Source of the DNA: Pelotomaculum isophthalicicum JI
GTDB lineage: Bacteria; Bacillota; Desulfotomaculia; Desulfotomaculales; Pelotomaculaceae
Assembly (NCBI RefSeq): GCF_029478095.1
Contig: NZ_JAKOAV010000011.1
Span: 31,473-95,472 of the forward strand
Length of the DNA: 64,000 bases
Reading direction: 5' to 3'
The position numbers and the translations under genes were made by a program. Below, in pieces: positions 52,352-62,988 of the stretch; within the stretch, counting starts at the first letter, position 1; each line of letters starts with the position of its first letter. The notes beneath the pieces were generated by a model. The model worked only from the letters and a program-made list of their open reading frames with translations. It was not told the origin of the DNA and ran no database searches.

Positions 52352-55300
52352 AGCCGTTAAAAGTAGTGATGAGCGCCTTCTGCCCCTATGCCGGCAGAAC
52401 CGAACTGGATCTGGCCGCATTCGGCGGTCAGGGATTATTTCTCATTACCGGTGATACCGGCGCTGGAAAGACGACCATTTTTGACGCCATTGCATTTGCG
52501 TTGTTTGGCGAGGCAAGCGGCTGCACCAGAACCGTGGATACCCTTCGCAGTGATTTTGCAGAGCCCAATACAAAGACATATGTCGAGCTTACCTTTCTGC
52601 ATAAAGACAAGATATACTCCATAACGCGGAATCCCCGTTATGAACGGCCCAAAAAGAGCGGTGAAGGGGTAACGACTGAAAATTCTGATGCCACGTTGCA
52701 ACTGCCGGATGGAGACATCATCACTGGCTATCGGGATGTTACGGCCAAAATAGTTGAGCTTTTAGGCATCAACTATCGGCAGTTTAAGCAAATTGCTATG
52801 ATTGCCCAGGGAGAATTCCTCCAGCTTTTGCTTGCGGACAGCAAAGAACGGGGCGATATTTTTCGGCGTGTATTCAATACCGACCTCTATCAAACTGCGC
52901 AACGCTTATTGAAGGACAGTGAACGCGAAGCGAAAAAGCGCTGCGAGAGCATTGAGCAGAGTATCCTTCAATATATCTCTGGAATCGCCTGTCCTGAAAG
53001 TGAGCAAGGGCAGATGCTATCCGCTAAGATAGGCATAGCCACCATACATACTGCGGAGGATATCCTGTCTGAATTACTGGCTTTGATCACAGCGGATACA
53101 ACTCTTCGGGACAGCTTAAAGCAGCAGGCAGACAGGCTGGATAAGGAACTCGCTGCGCAAATTGCCATGATAACGCAGGCCCAATATATCAATCAAGCCT
53201 TCGCCGATTTGAAAGTCGCACAAGAAAAGCAAAAAGCTCTGACCGAACGTCAGGGGGAACACAATGGGAAGAAGAAAACGCTGCAGGACGCGGAAAAGGC
53301 GCTATATACCGTCTCCCCCTTGGAAGCAGCATATTTGCGGGAGCAGGAAACCGAACAGAAACTGACACAGAGCATCACGGCACTGGATATTGAAATACAG
53401 GCACAGATAAAAGACCTGGAAACAGTACAAACCGCCTACCAAGCCGAGAAAGAAAAAGAACCGGAGCGAGAAAAGCTTGCTTCCGCAATTGACCGGCTTA
53501 CAAAAATGCTTCCTCAGTATGACGCTTCCGAGCTACTTGAAAGAGAATTGGAAAAACTGGCGGAAAAGCAATCGGCAATTTGTGAGACATTGGAAAAACT
53601 CCAACAGCAAAAAGCTGATCTTTTGGCGCAGAAAAATAACCTTAATGAAGAATTGGAGCAGCTTGCGGACATAGAGGTAAAAGTGTCGGCCTGTGAGCAG
53701 GAAGCGAAACAGCTTCAAGCTACTCAATCCGGATTGCTTGATCTGCAGGGTTCCTTATCCCGGCTCAGCAAATTACAAAGTGAGAGCACCAGGCTGCTGC
53801 AGCAGTTTACTGATGCGCAAGGGGTGTTCCAAACTGTCAATACAGTTTATATGGAAAAAGAAACTGCTTTTTTCCGTGAGCAGGCGGGACTTCTGGCAGC
53901 ATCACTGGAAGATGGCAATCCCTGTCCTGTATGTGGCTCCACAGTTCATCCCAACAAGGCGACGCCGGCCGCGGATGCTCCCAGCGAGGCAGAGCTAAAT
54001 GAATTAAAACAGAAAACCGATCTTGCCCGGCAGAATATGCAGGAAGCCAGCGAACAGTCGGCGGCAAAGCTGGCGGAAGTCAAACTGGCGCGGGAACAGT
54101 TGGTACATGCTGCCGGAGCATATTTCCCCGATATCGATAAGAGCATCATGCAGGAGCAGCTTTCTGCCCTGATCGAATCAGCCCTGGCAGAAAGCATACA
54201 GAGAAAGAAGGAGAATGACGAGCAATACCTCCAATTAAAAGAGCAAGTCTCTCGTAAAAACCAATCTAAGGAACAACTTGCTTCGTTAGAGCGCTCCTTA
54301 CAGACCAACGAGGAAGCAACGACTCTGAACGAACAACAGAAAAATAACATTATTTCAGATATTGCTTCCAAGACCGGAGAACTCAAGGCACTGAAATCCT
54401 CTTTGGAGTATGCAGACCGCCAGCAGGCTGCGGCATCTATAGAAGAATGGACGGGAAATCTAAATTCTTTGAAAGAAGCTTTCAGGCAAGCGGAAGAAGC
54501 ATATCATGCACTTAAAAACAAGTTGGAGGGGAACCAAACTCTTCTTAGCGACCAGAGAGAAAGACTGACCAATACCATCCAAACCAAACAACAGGCACTG
54601 GCAGCTTACACAAAAAAGCTGTCTGAATGTGATTTCCCCAATGAGGAAGCCTATCATAGCGCATTGAAAACAGAATCGGAAATCAGCGAGTTAAAACATT
54701 CCATCGACCAGTATCAGAATGAAGTCCAAGCCGTGGAGCAGGATTTACGGAGGCTTTCCAAAGAAACCGAAAACAAGCAGAAGCAGGATATGGAACAGCT
54801 TGAAGCCGCAAAACAAAAGCTGAAGCAGGAAAAAAGGCAGGCGGATGAGTCTATCCGGACACTGATAGCGCGTTTGGGAACCAATGAACCGATTGCCAAA
54901 GCTCTAGGCAGAGCAATCTCAGACGCAGTTGCCTGCCAACAGGAATACCTTCTTCTCAGCAATCTTTCCAAAACGGCAAACGGTGAGTTGGCCGGCAAAC
55001 AAAAGCTGGCATTTGAGCAGTATGTACAGGCTTCATACTTTAACCAGATTCTTATTGAAGCGAACAAGCGGCTGAAGATCATGACAAACAGCCGGTTTGA
55101 GCTTCTGCGCAGGGAAGACGCGGCCGACCTCCGCTCTCAGACCGGACTGGAAATTGATGTGCTGGATCATTATACCGGCAGGATACGATCGGTAAAGTCG
55201 CTCTCCGGTGGAGAATCCTTTAAGGCTTCTCTTTCCCTGGCACTGGGGCTTTCCGATGTGATTCAAAGCTATGCCGGCGGCGTGGAGATTGATACTTTAT

Positions 55301-55491
55301 TTATTGATGAAGGTTTTGGAGCGCTGGATGCCGAATCATTGGAGCAGGCAATACAGACACTTGTGGGGCTTGCGGCGGGAAACCGCTTGGTTGGTATTAT
55401 TTCTCATGTAAGTGAGCTGAAAGAGCGGATTGACCGGCAGGTTGTGATTAGAAAAAATAACTCGGGTAGTGATATTTATTTAAAAAGTTAG
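52348..55491 (+). CDS. sbcC: Exonuclease ATPase subunit SbcC
   Basis: Rad50-type ATPase of 1047 residues. Walker A TGDTGAGKTTIFDAIAFAL (residue about 32), the Q-loop region QIAMIAQGEFLQLL, two long coiled-coil arms joined by the zinc hook NPCPVCGSTVHP (near residue 528), the ABC signature SLSGGESFKASLSLALGLSD and Walker B LFIDEGFGALD, then the H-loop GIISHVSELKERI. Complete and normal in length. It is coupled to sbcD and followed 67 bp later by the TrlF-like gene, which may be part of the same transferred block. Confidence 0.93.
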   Translation: MKPLKVVMSAFCPYAGRTELDLAAFGGQGLFLITGDTGAGKTTIFDAIAFALFGEASGCTRTVDTLRSDFAEPNTKTYVELTFLHKDKIYSITRNPRYERPKKSGEGVTTENSDATLQLPDGDIITGYRDVTAKIVELLGINYRQFKQIAMIAQGEFLQLLLADSKERGDIFRRVFNTDLYQTAQRLLKDSEREAKKRCESIEQSILQYISGIACPESEQGQMLSAKIGIATIHTAEDILSELLALITADTTLRDSLKQQADRLDKELAAQIAMITQAQYINQAFADLKVAQEKQKALTERQGEHNGKKKTLQDAEKALYTVSPLEAAYLREQETEQKLTQSITALDIEIQAQIKDLETVQTAYQAEKEKEPEREKLASAIDRLTKMLPQYDASELLERELEKLAEKQSAICETLEKLQQQKADLLAQKNNLNEELEQLADIEVKVSACEQEAKQLQATQSGLLDLQGSLSRLSKLQSESTRLLQQFTDAQGVFQTVNTVYMEKETAFFREQAGLLAASLEDGNPCPVCGSTVHPNKATPAADAPSEAELNELKQKTDLARQNMQEASEQSAAKLAEVKLAREQLVHAAGAYFPDIDKSIMQEQLSALIESALAESIQRKKENDEQYLQLKEQVSRKNQSKEQLASLERSLQTNEEATTLNEQQKNNIISDIASKTGELKALKSSLEYADRQQAAASIEEWTGNLNSLKEAFRQAEEAYHALKNKLEGNQTLLSDQRERLTNTIQTKQQALAAYTKKLSECDFPNEEAYHSALKTESEISELKHSIDQYQNEVQAVEQDLRRLSKETENKQKQDMEQLEAAKQKLKQEKRQADESIRTLIARLGTNEPIAKALGRAISDAVACQQEYLLLSNLSKTANGELAGKQKLAFEQYVQASYFNQILIEANKRLKIMTNSRFELLRREDAADLRSQTGLEIDVLDHYTGRIRSVKSLSGGESFKASLSLALGLSDVIQSYAGGVEIDTLFIDEGFGALDAESLEQAIQTLVGLAAGNRLVGIISHVSELKERIDRQVVIRKNNSGSDIYLKS

Positions 55492-55558
55492 CTACAAACC
55501 ATAAAAGTAATTAGCATTTATATCTATAAAACGGATTGAAAGGATTGGGGGAGGAATT

Positions 55559-58353
55559 ATGTCTGCATATCAAAGAGGTTCTGAGTGGAGAAGATGGGAT
55601 TTACATATTCATACACCGGGCACAATAAAAAATGATTTATTTAGCGGAGCAACCCTTGATGAGAAATGGGATAATTTTTATTCTGACATTGCCGCTTATA
55701 TAGGTGATGGTAGCGATCCAACAAAATGTATTACCGTAATTGGAATAACGGATTATCTTTCAGTCGCCAACTATAATAAAGTAATATGTGATAATAAACT
55801 TCCAAATGGTGTTAAGTTCGTTTTGCCCAATGTTGAAATGAGAATACAACCCATCGCTGCGGATTCCCCTGTAAATATTCATTTTATATTTGATCCAGGT
55901 ATTGTTGACTCTCTAGAAAGCCGATTCTTTTCTCAATTATCGTTTAGTCATGGTGGAACAAATTATTCTGCGGCACGAGATCAACTAATTCGTTTAGGGA
56001 GAAAATTAGATTCCAGTGTGGATGATATTACTGCTTACAAGAATGGCATTCAACAATTTGTACCATCACTTGACAGTGTTAAGGAAGTTTTTGAAAAAGA
56101 CCCAGATCTAAGAAATTATACTATAATTGCAGTCTCTAATAGTAACAGCGATGGTGTGTCTGGAGCAACAAACCATAGTTCGTATTGCGAGACAGAGGGT
56201 GCGCCCTCACAATTGACGCTTTTTAGACAATCTATTTATCAATTTGTAGATGCAATATTTTCAGCTAAACCAAGTGACATTAGGTATTTCTTAGGTGAAG
56301 GAACTAGAGATGATATTGAAACAGTAATAAGCAAGTGTGGCTCACTGAAGCCTTGTCTGCATGGATGCGATGCGCATACAAATTCTAAAATATTTGAGCC
56401 CGATGAACAACGGTACTGCTGGATTAAGTCAAATCCAACCTTTAATGGATTACGACAAGTCCTTTATGAACCTAAAGAGCGCGTCAGAATTGGTTCATTA
56501 AAACCAGAAGAAAAACCTAGCTATTATGTGATCGATCGAGTTGAAATTGAAGATAGTGATTTTCAAACATTACCCATCTATTTTAGTGATAAGCTTACTT
56601 GCATTATTGGTGGAAAGTCCACTGGAAAGTCAATATTACTTCATAATTTAGCCACCGCTGTAGATCTAAAACAAGTTTTACAAAAAAATCAAACTGCAAA
56701 AACTAATGTAAAAACACTGAATCAGCTAAAAGTTTTCTGGGCAGATGGAGCAGTTAATTCCACAGGGGCGCAAGAAATTGATGCCCATAAGATTATTTAT
56801 ATTCCACAAACTTATCTTAATCGGCTAAGTGATGAAAATGAAGAGGTAACCGAGATAGATAAAATCATCCAAGATATTATATTAATTAATCAAGATACAA
56901 AGCGCATATATGATGAGGTTCAAGGGCGATACGGGAATATAAATCATCATTAGATAAAACAATCTATGATTTGCTTGATTCAAAAAGGAAACTTTCTGAA
57001 ATAGAATCCACAAGAAAAGAACTTGGGACAGAAGAAGGAATAAAAAGTGAAATAGGAAAACTGCAAACTCAAAAGGAAAAACTATCTCAAGAATTGGCGT
57101 TGTCTGAAGAAGATATTAAACGCTATGATGAGGCTGTAGCGCAGATTCGTTCCATTACCATCAAAATTAAAATAATTGAATCCGAGATTATATTCTTTAG
57201 TGGCATAGATTCTGTTGTTGAAGCAAGATCTTTTTCAATTGATCTATCTGATGAAACCAGAGCAGTATTTGCTGCGGCTATTGAGAAAGCCATACAAGCG
57301 GCAAATTCTTCATGGAATAATACTAAAACTGAAATCTTGAATGAATTAACCAAAAAGAAACAAGGTTTGGAGATAGAAATAACAGAACATCAGAAAACCG
57401 AGGCTGCTTTGCATGACAAGATTATTGGAAACGAGGCGCTTTCAAATTTATCTCAATCTATTCAGACAGAAAATGCAAAACTTGAAGATTTTAAAATGCT
57501 GGATAAACAATTTAATGATGAAAAGGCTAAGTATAGTTCACTAATGAGTCAGGTGGCACAATCCATGCTTTTTTATAAAAGCCAACATGATAAATATGCA
57601 ATGGCAGTAAATGATAACCCTGATTTATCTGCAAGTGATTTGGAGTTTTCTGTTGAAACCCCTTTCAGGAAAGATGCTTTCTGTGAAAAAATCAAGCTTA
57701 TTTCTGATAAGCGAACTTTAAAATCTATCATTGATATTGATAACTTTAGACCGGAAGATTACACATTGGAAACGCTTACAACATTATTGAATTCTATTTT
57801 AAATGGTAATCTTCCACTAGTAAAAAATAATACTAGCGAAACAGCTCTTAGGGACATTTTAACAGACTGGTATAACATTACTTATAGCGTAAAAATGGAT
57901 GGAGATCCAATAGAACTTATGTCACCCGGAAAAAAGGCGTTAGTTTTGCTAAAATTATTAATTAGTCTTGCAGATAGTAAGTGTCCCATATTAATTGATC
58001 AGCCCGAAGATGATTTAGATAATCGGTCGATATTTGATGACTTAATTCCGTTTATTAAAGAAAAAAAGAAAGAACGCCAGATTATTGCAGTTACCCATAA
58101 TGCTAATATAGTATTAGGTAGTGATGCTGAAGAAATTATTGTTGCAAATCAACGTGGGAAGAATTCACCAAACAAAGCATTCCGTTTTGAATATCGATCC
58201 GGTGCCATCGAGGATGATTTGCCTATACTCAATTCTAGAAACCAAGTAGATGATGGGATTTTAAATCAACAGGGAATTCAGCAGCATATTTGTGATATTC
58301 TCGAGGGTGGAGAGAAAGCATTTGATTTGAGAAAGAATAAATATCGGATATGA
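55559..58353 (+). pseudogene. TrlF-like PHP-domain ATPase, frameshifted
   Basis: A TrlF-family protein (PHP phosphoesterase fused to an AAA/ABC ATPase) of about 931 residues when two frames are joined. The first frame from ATG 55559 (GGGGGAGG upstream) begins WRRWDLHIHTPGT, the PHP metal site, with HGCDAHTNSK further on, and reaches Walker A GGKSTGKSILLHNL. At TAG 56951 it breaks; the adjacent frame continues at once (SSLDKTIYDLLDSKRKLSEI) through a coiled coil to SPGKKALVLLKLLISLA and Walker B PILIDQPEDDLDN. The shift lies near 56930-56945 (TACGGGAATA). Proteins of this kind cluster with defence genes. Whether the product is made depends on whether the shift is real. Confidence 0.7.
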
Positions 58354-58752
58354 ATATGGCATCTTTTTTCACCTAACTTCTCATCATAATTTGTCGAAAT
58401 CTGTCGTATGTGAGACTGGAAGTATAAATTTGCCATTGCGGTAATCTTATGCTTCTTTTTAGTGTGGCGAACTAGTAATACTAACCAAACTTACCAATTG
58501 ATTAACCCATGTCAATTCCTCCGTCCCCTTGACACCCTAAAAATTACAAATTAAACCAAGACTTTTTGTTTTGTGCGTATATGCAATGCGGGTCTGCAAA
58601 AAATTTTCTATAGTGAATGAACTACTTCTCAAAATATAGAAGGAGCCGGCAAAGATAAAGAAGAAGTAAAATTTATGAAACATTGTGAATTATATTTTCT
58701 ATCCATAATACGATCATGCTTGTATTATAATTTGCAAAGGAGATGATGGTGT
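58354..58752. other. Intergenic stretch, no gene seen
   Basis: About 400 bp of AT-rich DNA. It contains no frame with a ribosome site. TTGTAT/TATAAT-like boxes near 58700-58735 and AAAGGAGATGATGG at 58737 serve the next gene. Confidence 0.4.
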
Positions 58753-60255
58753 ATGCAGCACCGCGTTGTTACCGAGTATTCTAACGAATTACATCAACTG
58801 CTGGTTTCCGTATCAAAACATTTTTATTTTGGCAGTGACGGCAATGTAAGATACCAGGAAAAACCCATGGATGTAAATATAAAAAATTGTTACAAATCCA
58901 GGAAAGAGCACCTTGTATACTATATTTTACGGGACCACTTCAGCGGGACCTTCACTTTCCAGATTGCTACCACCAAAAGACTTGTCCCTCTTGCCGATTT
59001 CTTGCATTATGCCTGGAGTGAAGATGTGGGAGAAGAAAAATTCATCTGGGGGATGCCCGACTTTATTTTCATACCCCAGATGATTACCATGGACGGGCTC
59101 TTTTCCGGATTGAACAATATTCATGTTAATCCCTTGCATCCTCCCAGTGGTTTTGCTTCGGGAATTAGAATCATCAGGGATATTGAAGATAGTCTGTCTT
59201 TCTTTATGAACAGAACCGTAGACCATAGATTGGAGGGCATGAGCAAATTACGGTTTGAAGTATATGACTACCTCATTAATTCATCTTATCGAGATAACAT
59301 ATTTGTTAAATGGCAGACAAACCTGCCTTCCGAAGGGCATCCCAGAATTGTGCCCCCTTATCCCGATTTTATCCGCCTCTTTTCTAAAGGTGACGCCGGG
59401 AACTCCGGTTTGGTCCTGGTGGGTAAGGAACAGAAGGACAAGGGTGTTCAACAGGAAAAGCAAAAGCTGAAAAAGAAAAAAGCAGCCCCTGATTATCCCT
59501 CATTTTCCGAGGAAAAACTCAGCCAAGCCCAAGAATTGATCTATGACGCTTGGGAAGAACCGAACAGGCAAAAATGCCTTGCCTTGGCCCGTAAAGCATT
59601 GCGCATTTCGCCTTACTGTGCCGATGCCTATAATCTGTTGGCTGAAAAAAGCGAATCCATGGAAGAACGTCAGGATTTATACCAAAAAGGGGTACAAGCC
59701 GGTCGCACAGCCTTGGGGGATTTATTTTTTAAAAAACATGCCGGCCATTTCTGGGGATATCTTGAAACCCGGCCTTATATGAGGGCTTTGGCTGGTTTGT
59801 CGGAATGTCTTTGGAAGAACGGGCAGCGACAGAAAGCTATCGGAAACTATCAAAAGATGTTGCAATTAAATCCCAACGATAACCAGGGAATCCGCTACAT
59901 TTTGATCAACTGCCTGCTGGCCGAAGCAATGGATGGGGAGGCTGAAAAACTCCTGTCGGAGTATCAGGAGTCATCATGCTTTATGTTATACAGTCAGGCC
60001 CTCTTGTCCTTTCGGAACTTAGACCGTGGCAAGTCCACCAAGCGTCTAAAGCAGGCCATTGACTCCAACCGATATGTGCCTAACTACTTGTTAGGGTTAA
60101 AGCGCATTCCCTGGTTTCTTCCTGCTGGATATTCGTGGGGAAGTGAGGAAGAGGCTGTCTTATATGCTTCTGACGCCTATGATGTGTGGAAAGATACGTC
60201 GGGTGCTTTAGATTGGCTGGCTGATGAAATTAAGAATGGTCCCATGGAGAATTAA
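58753..60255 (+). CDS. Integrase-core-derived domain fused to ST7-like TPR repeats
   Basis: A 500-residue protein from ATG 58753 after AAAGGAGATGATGGTGT. Residues about 40-200 (KEHLVYYILRDHFSGTFTFQ; AWSEDVGEEKFIWGMPDFIF; FMNRTVDHRLEGMSKLRFEV) resemble a degenerate rve integrase core used as a non-catalytic domain. After a lysine-rich linker (EKQKLKKKKAAPD) come TPR repeats and an ST7-like block: KCLALARKALRISPYCADAY, RPYMRALAGLSECLWKNGQR, LQLNPNDNQGIRYILINCLL. Such proteins are uncharacterised, often single genes in Firmicutes genomes. No transposase DDE triad is evident, so a scaffold role is more likely. Confidence 0.6.
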   Translation: MQHRVVTEYSNELHQLLVSVSKHFYFGSDGNVRYQEKPMDVNIKNCYKSRKEHLVYYILRDHFSGTFTFQIATTKRLVPLADFLHYAWSEDVGEEKFIWGMPDFIFIPQMITMDGLFSGLNNIHVNPLHPPSGFASGIRIIRDIEDSLSFFMNRTVDHRLEGMSKLRFEVYDYLINSSYRDNIFVKWQTNLPSEGHPRIVPPYPDFIRLFSKGDAGNSGLVLVGKEQKDKGVQQEKQKLKKKKAAPDYPSFSEEKLSQAQELIYDAWEEPNRQKCLALARKALRISPYCADAYNLLAEKSESMEERQDLYQKGVQAGRTALGDLFFKKHAGHFWGYLETRPYMRALAGLSECLWKNGQRQKAIGNYQKMLQLNPNDNQGIRYILINCLLAEAMDGEAEKLLSEYQESSCFMLYSQALLSFRNLDRGKSTKRLKQAIDSNRYVPNYLLGLKRIPWFLPAGYSWGSEEEAVLYASDAYDVWKDTSGALDWLADEIKNGPMEN

Positions 60256-60381
60256 ACACTTCCACTGGTTGAATAAAATAACCGAGAAAATAAAGAGCAA
60301 AGTAGTTGTCAAACTTTAAAGAATTGATATAATAAAAAGTAGGGAAAGTAGGATTTTTTGAATAACAAGGAGGTTTTAAAA

Positions 60382-60660
60382 ATGGCTACAAACCAGCCGA
60401 TTGTAGATAATGCCAAAATTATGGCAAAAGGTCAGGTAACAATTCCCAAAGATATACGGGACATGCTCAAATTAGCTGAGGGTGAAAGAGTGACATTCAT
60501 TTGCCAGGGCGATTATGCTATTGTTATGAACTCTGCTATTTATGCAATGAAAACCCTTCAAAAAGAAATGCAAGGAAAATTTGAAGCTGTGGGAATCAAC
60601 TCGGACGACAATATAAATGATTTGGTTAAAGAAATACGGCAGGAGATTGAAGGTAGATGA
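60382..60660 (+). CDS. AbrB-family antitoxin
   Basis: A 92-residue swapped-hairpin (SpoVT/AbrB) protein from ATG 60382, which follows AAGGAGG; the frame is open 8 codons up but without a site. DNA-binding segment KIMAKGQVTIPKDIRDMLKL and GERVTFICQGDYAIVM; a helical tail (DDNINDLVKEIRQEIEGR) would bind the toxin. It overlaps the PIN gene by ATGA, the usual coupling of antitoxin to toxin. A -10-like TATAATAAAA at 60328-60337 may be the promoter. Confidence 0.85.
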   Translation: MATNQPIVDNAKIMAKGQVTIPKDIRDMLKLAEGERVTFICQGDYAIVMNSAIYAMKTLQKEMQGKFEAVGINSDDNINDLVKEIRQEIEGR

Positions 60661-61061
60661 GGATAATGGTTGATACCAATATCATTATTTCTGCCATTCG
60701 CAACCCCAATGGAACTCCCTTTGCCGCTTATGCAAAAGCGGCTCAACCACCATATAAAATTGTCTTGTGTGATCAAATTGTTGATGAAGTACGAAAAGTT
60801 TTTAATAGGAAATTCCCTGATAGTGTACCTTTGATAGAAAGATTTTTTACGTGGGCACTTTTTGAAGTAGTAAGCACGCCCAGTCAAGAAGAAGTGAACG
60901 AAAAAGAAAACATGATTAGGGATGTAAACGATAGGCCTATACTTAGAGCGGCATTAATGGCAAAGGTGGATGTCTTGATTACAGGGGATAAAGATTTTTT
61001 GGAATCTGGTATAAAAATCCCCAAAATCGTAACAGCGGCAGACTTTATAAAGGATTTTTAG
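60657..61061 (+). CDS. PIN-domain toxin (COG1569-like)
   Basis: A 134-residue PIN nuclease overlapping the AbrB antitoxin. Acidic residues at MVDTNIIISAIRNPN, IVDEVRKVFN, NDRPILRAALMAKVD and ITGDKDFLE give the standard four-residue metal site. The COG1569 (PIN_3) group pairs with AbrB antitoxins as here, forming a VapBC-like module in which the toxin cleaves RNA. The terminator at 61152-61190 follows. Confidence 0.85.
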   Translation: MRIMVDTNIIISAIRNPNGTPFAAYAKAAQPPYKIVLCDQIVDEVRKVFNRKFPDSVPLIERFFTWALFEVVSTPSQEEVNEKENMIRDVNDRPILRAALMAKVDVLITGDKDFLESGIKIPKIVTAADFIKDF

Positions 61062-61151
61062 TAAAAATAGCCTGCATCTAAATTGATCACACATTACATA
61101 CATATGAGCTACAGTGGCCCGAGAGGGTCATTTTTGCTATCAAGAGAAAGT

Positions 61152-61190
61152 AGCGGTCTTCGGTTTGGTTACCGGAGACCGCTTTGTTGT
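61152..61190 (+). terminator. Terminator after the AbrB-PIN module
   Basis: AGCGGTCTTCGGT (61152-61164) pairs with ACCGGAGACCGCT (61171-61183), 13 pairs with one G-U, followed by TTGTTGTT. Confidence 0.75.
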
Positions 61191-61271
61191 TGGGTTCTGA
61201 CATCCAGTGTGGTCGAAACCTGCGATTACGCTCATGACTTCGACTCGGTAAGCGAATCGAACTTATATGAG

Positions 61272-62891
61272 CTATAAAGGCTGGTTATTGATTTGTGCAT
61301 ACTTGACGTAGGAGTCCTTTGTAGGAATGATTGTTTCCCCGTCCAGTTTGGCTACTTTAATGCTTACCCATAATAGTTGTGTAATGTTGTCATAGGTGAT
61401 TTCGTTGATATATTGCCTCAACAAATGGGATTGTGCCTCCTTCGGGATTTCCCTTATGTTTCGGACGAAGTCCTGAAGTTGGCCGACCACTGTACCAAGT
61501 GATGCAGTATCTTTAATATCAGCAGCGTCAATGGCATCAAGCAGTGTAGATTTCTTAGTGTTAAGCTGCTGAAGCTCCGTCTCAAGTTCATTTAAGTAGT
61601 TATTCAGTTTACCTGGGTCGGGAACCCTGTCAATGTCTTTTTGTAAAAGCTCAATACGCCGAAGAGAGAAGCTTATATCATTCTCGGTTTGTTGTAGATC
61701 GAAACGGAGATTCTTAAGTTTCTCTCCCAATTGCCGTTTAACCTCTTCTTCTAGAGTTCCGGGCAAAGATAGAATAATGAATTCCTTGATAAGCGTATCA
61801 ATGACCAAATCTTCAAGATAATCTTTCTTGAAAGCCTGGAACTGGCATACCGTATTCCCTTTGCGCTGATATGCCCCACAGACATAATAACGGCGGATGT
61901 TGCGATAACCGCCACGTCCGCCGCCTTGACCACTTACCATATTACTGCCGCACCTTGGGCATTTAAAGAGGCCTCGTAGAATATAAGGAGAGCCAGTAGC
62001 TACGAATGGACTACTGGCTCTTATTCGCTGCTGGCTCTTGGTTTTTACAAGGTTGAACATCTCCTGGGTGACCAATGCCGGGTGAGCATTTGTAACTCTG
62101 ATCCACTGGTCCTCCGGCTTGTATTTCTTTCCCGGTGTTTGATAGTCCTGTTTGTTCCAAACCCGGTTGCCGATGTAGGCTTCGTTATGGAGGATATGCC
62201 AGATGGTAGTGTAACTCCATTTATCGCCGCTGGGACAAGGTATGCCTTCTTCATTTAGTAATCGGGCGATCTTTTTATAACCCATACCTTCATATACGTA
62301 TAGGTGGTAGATACGCTTGACGGTGGCAACTTCCTCTTCAGATCCAGGTACCCATATTGACTTGATAACGCCATTATGATCAAAGCGGTGGTTGCGGTAG
62401 CCATAAGGAGCAGAACCACCATTATGAAAGCCACGGCGGGCATTTTCCACCATACCTTTACGGGTTTCGTTTGCCAGATTCATATTGTAGAACTCTGATA
62501 TAACTTCCAACATTCCTTCAAGCAGGAACCCATGAGGCGTGTCCGAGTCGGTCTGCTCTGTTACAGAATAAACGTGAACACCATGTTTCTTTAAAAGTGC
62601 CTTGTAAACAACATGATCCTCCCTGGAGCGGGAGAAACGGTCAAACTTGTGAACGACGATGCCCTCGAAGTGACGGTTTTGTTTCTTTGCAATAGCGATC
62701 ATCTTTTGGAAGGCTGGCCTGTCAGCGGTTTTGGCTGACTTGCCCTCATCAACGTATTCAGCAACGAGTTTCCAGCCCTTATCCTGGCAAAATTTACAAA
62801 TTGCTTTTAGTTGGGCGGGGATTGATAGTTCTTTTTCTGCTTGTTCTTTTGAAGAAACCCGGGCGTAAGCGGTCACTCGGATTTGGTTCAT
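61272..62891 (-). CDS. Large serine recombinase, complete
   Basis: A 539-residue large serine recombinase from ATG 62891 after AGGAGGGAATCAC. Catalytic N-terminus TAYARVSSKEQAEKELSI (serine in the RVS), HKFDRFSRSREDHVVYK; recombinase domain with YGYRNHRFDHNGVIK and NEAYIGNRVWNK; zinc ribbon CPRCGSNMVSGQ with a second CGAYQRKGNTVC; C-terminal coiled coil and tail. It is not closely similar to the recombinase at 1-1299 nor to the remnant at 49836. It probably mobilises the element at the right-hand end of the window. A 10-bp direct repeat ATATGAGCTA lies just beyond its 3' end (about 61101 and 61265). Confidence 0.93.
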   Translation of the reverse strand: MNQIRVTAYARVSSKEQAEKELSIPAQLKAICKFCQDKGWKLVAEYVDEGKSAKTADRPAFQKMIAIAKKQNRHFEGIVVHKFDRFSRSREDHVVYKALLKKHGVHVYSVTEQTDSDTPHGFLLEGMLEVISEFYNMNLANETRKGMVENARRGFHNGGSAPYGYRNHRFDHNGVIKSIWVPGSEEEVATVKRIYHLYVYEGMGYKKIARLLNEEGIPCPSGDKWSYTTIWHILHNEAYIGNRVWNKQDYQTPGKKYKPEDQWIRVTNAHPALVTQEMFNLVKTKSQQRIRASSPFVATGSPYILRGLFKCPRCGSNMVSGQGGGRGGYRNIRRYYVCGAYQRKGNTVCQFQAFKKDYLEDLVIDTLIKEFIILSLPGTLEEEVKRQLGEKLKNLRFDLQQTENDISFSLRRIELLQKDIDRVPDPGKLNNYLNELETELQQLNTKKSTLLDAIDAADIKDTASLGTVVGQLQDFVRNIREIPKEAQSHLLRQYINEITYDNITQLLWVSIKVAKLDGETIIPTKDSYVKYAQINNQPL

Positions 62892-62915
62892 GTGATTCCC
62901 TCCTAAGAAAAAGTA

Positions 62916-62947
62916 AAACCCCGAAGACGTTCAGCCTTACGGGGTTT
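62916..62947 (-). terminator. Terminator between hypothetical gene and recombinase
   Basis: AAACCCCG (62916-62923) pairs with CGGGGTTT (62940-62947); on the minus strand it is followed by TTTTACTTTTT. It ends transcription of the 62989-63351 gene before the recombinase. Confidence 0.7.
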
Positions 62948-62988
62948 GTTATTATTCTTAAATTAGCAATAATAGCTTATAGTTGTTA

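Noticed and set aside
61101..61275. att core from the ATATGAGCTA direct repeat near the recombinase 3' end
   Set aside because: Ten bases, AT-rich and without a matching copy at the other element end; too weak to call.
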